Shown: positions 35,201 through 41,746 of the stretch, piece by piece
Layout: every line of letters starts with the position of its first letter
How positions within the stretch are numbered: the first letter of the stretch is position 1
Origin: Edaphobacter lichenicola
Lineage (GTDB): Bacteria; Acidobacteriota; Terriglobia; Terriglobales; Acidobacteriaceae
Direction: 5' to 3'
Length of the DNA: 64,000 bases
Assembly: GCF_014201315.1 (NCBI RefSeq)
Contig: NZ_JACHDY010000002.1
Location: 1,116,001 to 1,180,000 of the forward strand
Notes under the pieces: generated by a model
Told to the model about the DNA's origin: nothing
The model's input: the letters and a program-made list of their open reading frames with translations, nothing else
Database searches by the model: none
Program-made: the position numbers and the translations under genes

Positions 35201-36828
35201 GTGGTGGACAGACTGGATCGGGGTTGCCGAGTGGGGTGGCACCGATTGCGGGAGCGACGGCTGACTATGACTTCCTTCAAGGCAGCGGATCGGTTCTGAC
35301 GGATATCAGTGGGAATGGGAATAGCGGCACGCTGGGTTCTGGTGCGGCTGCACCCCAATGGATACCGAATGGATTGAGTTTTACTGCCTTGACGCAATCG
35401 GTTTCGCTGCCGGCCAGCTTGAACGGTTCGCAGGGATGGATCTTTTCGGTTTACGTCAATCCGTTGACTCAGGTTGCTCTGGCTTCAAACCAGTATTCGA
35501 TGATTTTAGCGTCGACCCTCGGGCCTTCTGGGTTGAACCTGCTTTATCAGGATCTCGGCTTGCAGGGATCGGCCTTCTCTCCGTCCAGCTACTCTGGCGG
35601 AAGTGCGCAGAGCTCCTGCACTACTTTGGTTGCTGGGTTCCACGTGTTCGGCTATATTCTCGGGGTTTCGGGAACGAGCACCGATCACTTCTACATTGAT
35701 GGCAACGAGTGCACGAGAGGCGGGGGGACTTCGGCGGGTTTTCAGACGAGCGGAAACCTTGTTCTTGGCTCCAGCCCTTCGGGTTCTTTCAACGGTTCGG
35801 GCTTTTATGGAAATATGTACCGCGCCGTTGCCTTTCCGACACTGAACGCTGCCCAGATGAAGCTGTACAGCCAACAGTTGACATCGGATGCGGCGAGCCG
35901 TGGAGTTCCTCTTGTTCCAGCGCTGGCTCCACAGCCGGCGCCGTCACTATTTGCGATAGGCGATTCGATTACGTTCGGTATCGGTGTCACGACACCCTGG
36001 CCGTCGCTGTTGAACCTGACTAATCAGCAGCCTTACGTGATCAACAACTATGGGATTCCAGGAGCAAAGCTCGCCGAGATGGCTGGTTCCGAAGCTAACC
36101 GTGTCGCTCCGCAATGCGGGGGATCTGGGCCGATGGTTGCGACCGTGTTTGCAGGAACCAACGACCTGAACAGCTATCCAACGCCACTGCAGACGATGAG
36201 TTTTATGTCGTCTGAGATTGCGACCCTGAAGGCTGCGGGCTGCAGGGTGTTCGTGGGGACGATGCTGTCTCGGGCGGGCAATGCGGGAGCGGGCGGGACG
36301 ATGGATGCAGCAAAGGATAGCTACGACGCGCTCATTCTTTCTGGCGCAAAGATAGCGGGTGCGGAGGGAGTCATCGACTTTGCGGCAGAGCCGTTGATTG
36401 GGGCAGACGGAGCGTCGGCAAACGGCTCCAACTTCCCCGACGGCATTCATCCTAGTCAGACTCTGCAAAACCGCATGGGTGTGATCGCCAGCAACACGCT
36501 GAACTACTCCTTCGGGTTTAGCCAGTTGAATCCGCATGTTGTTACCGCGGCGACTTACACCATGTTGAGTGGGGACGGCTATGTAACGGCGAGTCCTGTG
36601 GCAAATCAGACACTGACGCTGCCTGATTGCACCGGACCGAGCGGGGCTACCTACACGGTCTCGAATATCCAGTCGGCCTTTACGGTTGGTGTGGTGACTG
36701 GAAGTTCGTCGCAGCTGATCAATGGGCTGGCGGCGGGCACGGTGGTGCCGGTGCCGCCGAATAAGTCGTTGACGCTGCGGGATGTTCCCAACCCTAAGAC
36801 GGTTTCGGGATGTCATTGGGAGATGTAG
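32227..36828 (+). CDS. Giant fibre-like protein with signal peptide and SGNH esterase domain
   Basis: 1533 residues; ACGAGGAGAACAGAG precedes the ATG. The N-terminus is a convincing Sec signal peptide (basic MHWKPKG, hydrophobic WTLIGMLLLAAPGAM, ending AAAAQA), odd for a virion protein. Near 156-200 come tail-fibre motifs KNYVDTAIAAAV, KAGDTMTGPLVLPG and DKHYVD. A long beta-rich shaft follows, then a LamG/concanavalin-like module at about 1010-1225 (DISGNGNSGTLGSGAA), then an SGNH hydrolase at about 1240-1420: block I IGDSITFG, block II GIPGAK, block III FAGTNDL, block V DGIHPS. The catalytic Ser, Gly, Asn, Asp and His are present. It probably removes acyl groups from a surface polysaccharide. 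Confidence 0.85.
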   Translation: MHWKPKGWTLIGMLLLAAPGAMTVMKVAAAAQATTPNTIATTQVTDTIYRGDGTLANGSVIVSWQAFTAASGQAVPSGTTSATITNGALSLALVPNAGSTPIGTYYTAVYHLDDGTVSRQFWVVPVSQAPVQVSTIESTVLPTSVAMQTVSKNYVDTAIAAAVTGHPLDSTNPFVEKAGDTMTGPLVLPGDPTTSNQAADKHYVDVNVTGVAAGLGQKVSTVPAATQVVVQPLGTQLQVNNLNGDEYASQYVTGLGGNGIANAVTSPDCASGCEVKVEHSYPVGENYAASTWNSGAGGTHIEDDRNGQRRDTYFNPTSSVEAGVDAGQVIDVTSTRNSQAEFAAGGSSDPNSYALSIVHRGVTGGSNLFAAGIGSVPYFKTNYNAMNVEGEYNTLGQHVLDSQAINCYGVGDCLMGSQILTSSGGFRDEADEGAHPYDIQIQEDFNVFQGVCSAGCSPGSTVVTVGSIQAAGTQGEGRYLIDKNPAKTITIGVLTGGTGQVNFGPGPIATFSGTNFPVSVFLATAQVIPSQANNTAPGAVTVAIATTGVTAGFATSTAAIPSPSGVACLMDPPIKTSTTNYEMANYSVVDGTHLQMTLNKPHYAGTTIAFGGLCGYGLEQTVDTVGAIRQVFPVVGSYSTTGLYYAGSLTSIVGVQKNTSGFLNVSLAISAIARSNGVVTVTTAGSLPVDVNGLNMTISGVADQSYNGNFVVTTTGSNTLTFSETGANSTSTGGTVSKVTGGYVLYPMAEVLGVFDTATKSVDGQLTLAPNTVAWAVNDSLEEPHYYQQRVAPDVSFIGQWTPRATVGQTAGVEYENNVGPGVSGWTVSNNVSASNYLGNGGTHTEPGYAYVVQGIWQRTMDVQAGEQSVFSVHCNSHGCGNWNSGYDLFELDSSAGSDSVSFQPTTSTLHMNLRGTNYQFSPQAFTAGTINAGTVNATTLNGTVGAAQLPLFGASGTTHSPGAVPDPGATAGTARYLREDGTWSVPAGSTGGGQTGSGLPSGVAPIAGATADYDFLQGSGSVLTDISGNGNSGTLGSGAAAPQWIPNGLSFTALTQSVSLPASLNGSQGWIFSVYVNPLTQVALASNQYSMILASTLGPSGLNLLYQDLGLQGSAFSPSSYSGGSAQSSCTTLVAGFHVFGYILGVSGTSTDHFYIDGNECTRGGGTSAGFQTSGNLVLGSSPSGSFNGSGFYGNMYRAVAFPTLNAAQMKLYSQQLTSDAASRGVPLVPALAPQPAPSLFAIGDSITFGIGVTTPWPSLLNLTNQQPYVINNYGIPGAKLAEMAGSEANRVAPQCGGSGPMVATVFAGTNDLNSYPTPLQTMSFMSSEIATLKAAGCRVFVGTMLSRAGNAGAGGTMDAAKDSYDALILSGAKIAGAEGVIDFAAEPLIGADGASANGSNFPDGIHPSQTLQNRMGVIASNTLNYSFGFSQLNPHVVTAATYTMLSGDGYVTASPVANQTLTLPDCTGPSGATYTVSNIQSAFTVGVVTGSSSQLINGLAAGTVVPVPPNKSLTLRDVPNPKTVSGCHWEM

Positions 36829-36841
36829 TTGGTTGCAGTTG

Positions 36842-36886
36842 GGCGCGGCCTCGTTGTGCTGGCGGGGCTGCGCCTGCAGTTTTTCT
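36842..36886 (+). terminator. Terminator-like hairpin before the terminase gene
   Basis: GGCGCGGC pairs with GCTGCGCC (36842-36849, 36867-36874; one G-U), followed by TGCAGTTTTTCT. It ends about 17 bases before the terminase ATG. Confidence 0.55.
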
Positions 36887-36902
36887 GGATGAGGTTGGTG
36901 GA

Positions 36903-38414
36903 ATGGGTGAAGCTCAGCGGGATGTGGAAGATCTGCTGACGGTTGGCAGGTGGATGGATGAGAACCCAACGAGATTGATGAAGGTGGCTGAGGGGTGGTT
37001 GAAGGTTCGGGATCGTGAGGGCGTGGAGCGGCCGCTGCGGGCCAATGCGGTGCAGAAGGCGTTTGAACGCGAGCGCGGCAACCAGAACATTGTGCTGAAG
37101 GCCAGGCAGATGGGGATTACAACCTGGGTGGCGGGACGGTTTTTTTTGAAGACCATTACGGCTCGCGGCGTAATGACGGTGCAGGTGGCGCAGACGAGAG
37201 AGGCGGCAGAGGGAATCTTTCGGATGGTGCAGCGATTCTGGGAGTGTCTGCCGGAGGAGCTGCGCGAGGGTGCGCTGCGGCGGAGTAAGGCGAATGCGGG
37301 GCAGATGTGTTTTCCGGCGCTGGATAGTGAGTTTCGCGTGGTGAGCGCGGGGGATGAGAATGCTGGGCGTGGGTTGACGGTGCAGTATCTGCATTGCAGC
37401 GAGGTGAGCCGGTGGCCGGGAGATGCGGGGGCTACGCTGGCGGGGCTTCGGGCGGCGCTTGCTCCTGGGGGCGAGATGGTGATGGAGTCTACGCCGAATG
37501 GGGCTTATGGATGCTTCTATGAGGAGTGGGGACGGGCGCTGGAGCAACGAGTCGGCGAGTTAGCTGGTCAGCGGGATAGCGGTGTGGTTCGGCACTTTTT
37601 TCCGTGGTGGATGGAGGAGGCCTATGTGGCGGCTCCTGTGGGTCCTGTGGATGCGCTGCGGGAGGATGAGCTTCGGCTGGTGACGGCGCATGGTTTGACG
37701 GCGCGGCAGATTGGGTTTCGCAGAGGGCTGGAGGCTAGTTATCGGGGGCTGCGGTCGCAGGAGTTTGCAGAGGATGCGGAGAGCTGCTTCAAGGCTACGG
37801 GCGAGTGCTGCTTTGAGGTGGAGGCTGTGGAGGAGCGGCTGGCTTCGGTGGGTGAGCCTCTGGTGATGCGGCGGGGTGGGGCGTTGCAGATTTGGCTGCC
37901 TCCTATTGCCGGGAAGGAGTATGTGGTTGCGGTCGATACTGCCGGAGGTGGGACGGATGGCGACTTTGCGGCGGTGCAGGTGATCGAGAGGGAGTCCGGG
38001 TTGCAGTGCGCGGAGTTGCAGCAGAGGCTGGGGACGCTGGAGTTGGCGAGGGTTTCGGCGGATCTGGCGAGGGAGTATGGCGGGGCGATGATTGCGGTGG
38101 AGAGGAATAATCATGGAGCTGGTGTGCTTGCTTATCTGGATAGCGTGGAGCGGTATGCGCGTGTGTATGAGCAGAGTGGCGTTGCGGGTTGGTTGACGAC
38201 TGCGGGGTCGAAGCCTGGGATGGTGAGCCGGATGGGAGCTTTGCTGGTGGAGTCGCCTGGGATGTTTTTTAGCCGGCGGTTGCTGGGGGAGTGTCGGACT
38301 TTCGTTGCTATGGCTGGGGGGAGAACTGGGGCTGTGAATGGGGCGCATGATGATTGCTTGATGGCGATGGCGATTGGGCAGGCGGTTCGGGCTGAGTTGC
38401 TGGGGAAGAGATGA
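36903..38414 (+). CDS. Large terminase subunit
   Basis: Packaging motor ATPase/nuclease, 503 residues from the ATG at 36903. The ATPase has the terminase-type Walker A LKARQMGITT (66-75) and a Walker B-like YLHCSE ending in Glu167, with the coupling motif MESTPNGAYG after it. The RNase H-like nuclease has its acidic residues in EYVVAVDTAGGGTDGDF (Asp near 345), AVERNNHG (Glu near 399) and AHDDCLMAMAIG (Asp near 481). All key residues are present, so it should be functional. It lies after the tail genes instead of before the portal and capsid. Confidence 0.93.
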   Translation: MGEAQRDVEDLLTVGRWMDENPTRLMKVAEGWLKVRDREGVERPLRANAVQKAFERERGNQNIVLKARQMGITTWVAGRFFLKTITARGVMTVQVAQTREAAEGIFRMVQRFWECLPEELREGALRRSKANAGQMCFPALDSEFRVVSAGDENAGRGLTVQYLHCSEVSRWPGDAGATLAGLRAALAPGGEMVMESTPNGAYGCFYEEWGRALEQRVGELAGQRDSGVVRHFFPWWMEEAYVAAPVGPVDALREDELRLVTAHGLTARQIGFRRGLEASYRGLRSQEFAEDAESCFKATGECCFEVEAVEERLASVGEPLVMRRGGALQIWLPPIAGKEYVVAVDTAGGGTDGDFAAVQVIERESGLQCAELQQRLGTLELARVSADLAREYGGAMIAVERNNHGAGVLAYLDSVERYARVYEQSGVAGWLTTAGSKPGMVSRMGALLVESPGMFFSRRLLGECRTFVAMAGGRTGAVNGAHDDCLMAMAIGQAVRAELLGKR

Positions 38415-38593
38415 TGTCCTGCCGGACGGGCCCACTGCGCGTGGGGCGGCCACTTCGTGGTTTGTATACCCCTGCGGTTGGCGCTCCCGTTGGTCGCGAG
38501 GGAAGATTGTGCCGACCAACGGGAGGACCGCGCGAAGCTCTAAAAAGGCGTGCGAACGCCCGCCCTCCGCGCAGGAGGCCGTCCGGCAGGACA
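38415..38593. repeat. REPIN-like inverted pair of family P repeats
   Basis: 179 bases bounded by perfect 15-bp inverted repeats, TGTCCTGCCGGACGG at 38415 and CCGTCCGGCAGGACA at 38579. The two ~85-base arms are diverged copies of the same unit in opposite directions around a short centre (AGGGAAGATTGTGCC); inner arms CTCCCGTTGGTCG and CGACCAACGGGAG also pair. It starts right at the terminase stop and reaches to 22 bases before the kinase start. Confidence 0.85.
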
Positions 38594-38615
38594 CACGGGT
38601 TATTCTGTTGCTGGG

Positions 38616-39491
38616 GTGCTCGGCTTGGCGGTATTGGCAGTACAGGCGATCAGAAGAATGCGAGGTGGAGCGCAGAGCCAGCTGATGCTGGGGGCGGATG
38701 GCAAGCTTTGGGTGGTGAAGTTTCAGAATAATCCGCAGGATGTGCGGGTGCTGGCGAATGAGCTGATCGCAACACGACTGGCCGCAGCAGTGGGGCTGAC
38801 GGTGCCGAAGAGCGATGTGGTCGAGGTAACCGAGTGGCTGGTGGCGAATACGCTGGATATGTTTGTCGAGATGCCGAAGGGGCTGCGGCAGAGGTACGCG
38901 GCGGGGTTGCAGTTCGGATCGCAGTTTGTGGGTGGATTGATGCCAGGGCAGGTGGTGGACTATCTGCCGGAGCAGCAGCTGGATGAGGTGAGGAACCTGG
39001 CGGAGTTCGCGGGGATGTTGTGCATCGATAAGTGGGCGGGGAATTGTAACGGTCGGCAGGCAGTGTTTGAGAGGAAGCCTCGGGAGAAGAAGTATCGGGC
39101 GACGTTTATCGATCAGGGATTTTGCTTCAACGCGGGAGAGTGGACGTTTCCGGATTCGCCACTGCGCGGGGTGTACCAGAGGAACCAGGTGTATGCGCGG
39201 GTGACAGGGTGGGAGAGCTTCGAGCCGTGGCTGAGCCGGGTGGAGGCGATGGAGGCTGGGACGTTGTGGGAGATCGCAGAGGCGGTGCCGCCGGAGTGGT
39301 ATGGCGGGGATACAGAGGTGATCGAGCGGCTGATGGAGCAGATGCTGAGGCGGCGGTCGCGGGTGAGGGAGTTGATCGGGGAGTTTCGGGATTCGAACAG
39401 GGAACCATTCCCGATGTGGGCGTCGGGGAAGAAAATTGTTGTGCCGAGGCAGTTTGAAGAGATGAGTGGAGTGGGAAAATTTGTAATGTAG
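38616..39491 (+). CDS. HipA-like protein kinase
   Basis: 291 residues from a GTG at 38616; TTG at 38625 is an alternative, and the start may have been altered by the palindromic element just upstream. HipA/PI3-kinase-like features: AIRRMRGGAQSQ, the ATP-binding lysine in WVVKFQNNP (Lys35), the catalytic loop CIDKWAGNCNGRQ (Asp138, Asn143, Asn145) and the metal-binding FIDQG (Asp166). These residues are all in place, so it should be active. HipA proper phosphorylates a tRNA synthetase; the substrate here is unknown. There is no HipB-type antitoxin; a DUF3037 gene follows. Confidence 0.8.
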   Translation: MLGLAVLAVQAIRRMRGGAQSQLMLGADGKLWVVKFQNNPQDVRVLANELIATRLAAAVGLTVPKSDVVEVTEWLVANTLDMFVEMPKGLRQRYAAGLQFGSQFVGGLMPGQVVDYLPEQQLDEVRNLAEFAGMLCIDKWAGNCNGRQAVFERKPREKKYRATFIDQGFCFNAGEWTFPDSPLRGVYQRNQVYARVTGWESFEPWLSRVEAMEAGTLWEIAEAVPPEWYGGDTEVIERLMEQMLRRRSRVRELIGEFRDSNREPFPMWASGKKIVVPRQFEEMSGVGKFVM

Positions 39492-39536
39492 TTGTTGGGG
39501 TCGGGTGGGTACGTGTGGTAGCGGGTTTGGAGGTTG

Positions 39537-40394
39537 ATGGCTGAGCGGGTCCAATGCGAGTTCTTCCTGATCCGGTATGTGCCGGATGTGGTGAAGGGCG
39601 AGTTTGCGAATATCGGCGTGCTGCTGCGGGAGGCAGGACGCGACGATAGCGCGGTGGTGCGCTTTACACGGGACTGGGCTCGAGTGAAGTGCATGGATGC
39701 GGATGCGGATATTGGTTTGCTGGAGGCGCTGGAGGGGGAGATTGGAGCTCGGCTGCGGAGCGGGACCAGCCAGACGCCGGGAATCAAGCCGGTGATGGAG
39801 ATCCTTGAGGATACGCTGGCGAACTCGGTGCAAATGACCGAGGTGCGTGCTTGCCTGGCGGAGAGCCTGCCTGCAGAGATTGAGCAGTTGATGAAGATGT
39901 ATGTGGAGCCGTTGAAGGTGAAGGCCGAGCGGAAGAAAACGGGACGAGCGGCGATCGCTGGGGCGATGCGGACAGAGTTTGAGCGGGCTGGAGTGTGGGG
40001 GCTGATGCGGAAGAGGATTGCGGCTTCGCTGTATACGCGGGCGGGCGATCCGATGAAGATCGATTGTGGGTATCGGGCTGGATCGAGAGAGGCAACTGTG
40101 GGTGGGGTGATTCGGATGTTGCAGGCAGTGTCGCTGGAGGGCGATGTGGAGGCGGCGAAGGGGTTGGCTTATTCGGCTCCGCAGTTGGTGGAGGGCGTGC
40201 AGAGGGTGGAGGGGGCGAAGCTGGAGTTGACTGCGATTGTGGAGCCGCTACGGGCTGTCTCGGACACTGAAGACGAGGCGATGGAGCGGTATCGGTTTGG
40301 GGTGGAGGCGATGGAGCGGCAGGAGATTCGCGTGGTGACGTTGAGCGATCTGGCTCGGGTGGCCGAGACGGCTCGGGTGGAGTTGAGGGTTTGA
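39537..40394 (+). CDS. DUF3037 family protein
   Basis: 285 residues from the ATG at 39537, with GGAGG just upstream. The family signature is clear at the start: CEFFLIRYVPDVVKGEFANI then GVLLRE. The rest is helical. From memory, DUF3037 genes are often found beside HipA-like kinase genes, and the two probably act as a pair. Function unknown. Confidence 0.85.
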   Translation: MAERVQCEFFLIRYVPDVVKGEFANIGVLLREAGRDDSAVVRFTRDWARVKCMDADADIGLLEALEGEIGARLRSGTSQTPGIKPVMEILEDTLANSVQMTEVRACLAESLPAEIEQLMKMYVEPLKVKAERKKTGRAAIAGAMRTEFERAGVWGLMRKRIAASLYTRAGDPMKIDCGYRAGSREATVGGVIRMLQAVSLEGDVEAAKGLAYSAPQLVEGVQRVEGAKLELTAIVEPLRAVSDTEDEAMERYRFGVEAMERQEIRVVTLSDLARVAETARVELRV

Positions 40395-40442
40395 GAGGTT
40401 AGTTCCGGCTAGATTTCGGAAAGATGGTGGATTTCAAACGTA

Positions 40443-40475
40443 GGCATGGCCCAGGGGCTGTGCCTTTTCTTTTTG
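40443..40475 (+). terminator. Terminator-like hairpin before the portal gene
   Basis: GGCATGGC/GCTGTGCC (40443-40450, 40457-40464; two G-U pairs) followed by TTTTCTTTTT. Its right arm and T-tract are nearly the same as those of the hairpin before the capsid gene. It ends 30 bases before the portal start. Confidence 0.65.
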
Positions 40476-40504
40476 CAGTAGAGATGGAAAGAGAGAGGGT
40501 AGCG

Positions 40505-41746
40505 ATGGGCGTTCGGACGATGGTGAAGGATGTTTGGCAGAGACTGGCGGGAGTTGAGGCGGCGGCGGGCGATGCGGGGATGGGCGAGAGGAAGACGGCT
40601 ATGCTTCCCTCGGTGCTAAGTCCCTACAGACCGGCGGGGCGGCCTGGGCAGAACGCGTTGCCGAAGCCGACTGCGACGAATCTGCGGAAGTTCGCCGAGA
40701 CTCCAGTGGTGCGCCGGGCGATCAACGTGGTGAAGGACAAGATCGCGAGCATGGACTGGCAGGTGAAGGTGCGGCGCGGCTATTTGGGCGTGACGGTGCA
40801 GGATGCAGAGGCTCGCATGAAGGTTCTGCGGCAGTGTCTGGAAGAGCCGAATGCTTCGGACAGTTTTCGGGTGCTCTGGGAGCAGGTGCTGGAGGATCTG
40901 CTGGTGGGCGGATTCGGCGCGGTGGAGATGGAGAGTACGGGGGACCCTGAGAGACCGTTTCATCTTTGGCCGGTGGATGGCGCGACGATCCAAATCGATA
41001 CGAAGTGGGATGGCGATCCGAACAAGCCTCGCTATGCGCAGGCTACGGGGCGGATGGGACAGGAGTCCCTGGTGCCTCTGCTCGATGATGAGCTGATGTA
41101 TCTAAGGCTGAATCCACGTACCTACACGCCGTTTGGCCTGGGGAGGCTGGAGGTTGCGTTTGAGACGGTGAACCAGTTTCTGAGCGCGAGCCGGTATGCG
41201 GGGAAGCTCGCCAGCAACTCAGTGGCGCAGTACGCGATCTGGTTGAACGACGCTACTCCGGAGGAGCACGACCGGCTGATTCGGTGGTGGCAAGACGAGA
41301 TTGAAGGCACGGGCCGGGTTCCGTTTTTGAGCTGCGAGCAGAAGCCGGAGGTGATCCAGTTTGCCGGCGGCACGGATGCTGATCTGCGGCTGCAGTGGCA
41401 GGAGACGCTGATTCGGATGATCGCCAATGCGTTCGATCTGCCGCCGATGTTGCTTGGGGTGGCGAGCGATGTTAACAAATCGACCGCTGGGGAGATGGCA
41501 GACGAGGCGTTCCAAAGCGCGGTGGTTCCGGTTGCGAAGCTGGTGGCGGAGCACATTACGCGCGACCTGTTTGCGAAGAAGCTGGGCTGGCGCGAGTTCG
41601 AGTTCTGCTTCAACGACCTGGAGAGCAGGGATGAGATGGAGGAGCTGCAGATGCAGACGACGCTGTTGCAGGCGGGCGTACTGACCGTGGATGAGGTTCG
41701 CGCGATGCGGGGGTTAGGCCCGATCGAGGGGGCGGTGACACAGTGA
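40505..41746 (+). CDS. Portal protein, HK97-type
   Basis: 413 residues from the ATG at 40505; GAGAGGG precedes it by five bases. Portal features: ATNLRKFAETPVVRRAINVV, KDKIASMDWQVKV, DLLVGGFGAVEME, HLWPVDGATIQID, RTYTPFGLGRLEVAFETVNQ, and AFDLPPMLLGVASDVNKSTA followed by AGEMADEAFQ, all typical of the Phage_portal (HK97) family. It forms the DNA-entry ring of the capsid and docks the terminase. Its stop overlaps the next start (GTGA). Confidence 0.92.
   Translation: MGVRTMVKDVWQRLAGVEAAAGDAGMGERKTAMLPSVLSPYRPAGRPGQNALPKPTATNLRKFAETPVVRRAINVVKDKIASMDWQVKVRRGYLGVTVQDAEARMKVLRQCLEEPNASDSFRVLWEQVLEDLLVGGFGAVEMESTGDPERPFHLWPVDGATIQIDTKWDGDPNKPRYAQATGRMGQESLVPLLDDELMYLRLNPRTYTPFGLGRLEVAFETVNQFLSASRYAGKLASNSVAQYAIWLNDATPEEHDRLIRWWQDEIEGTGRVPFLSCEQKPEVIQFAGGTDADLRLQWQETLIRMIANAFDLPPMLLGVASDVNKSTAGEMADEAFQSAVVPVAKLVAEHITRDLFAKKLGWREFEFCFNDLESRDEMEELQMQTTLLQAGVLTVDEVRAMRGLGPIEGAVTQ

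Noticed and set aside
31113-36828. Tape-measure protein
   Set aside because: The only gene long enough has a signal peptide, fibre motifs, a LamG-like module and an esterase. It lacks the long helical, hydrophobic-patch pattern of tape measures.
37560-39833. A 757-codon open frame on the minus strand across terminase, palindromic element, kinase and DUF3037 genes
   Set aside because: It is antisense to three well-supported genes and is made of Pro/Arg/His/Leu-rich sequence typical of the opposite strand of GC-rich coding DNA. No ribosome-binding site or domain.
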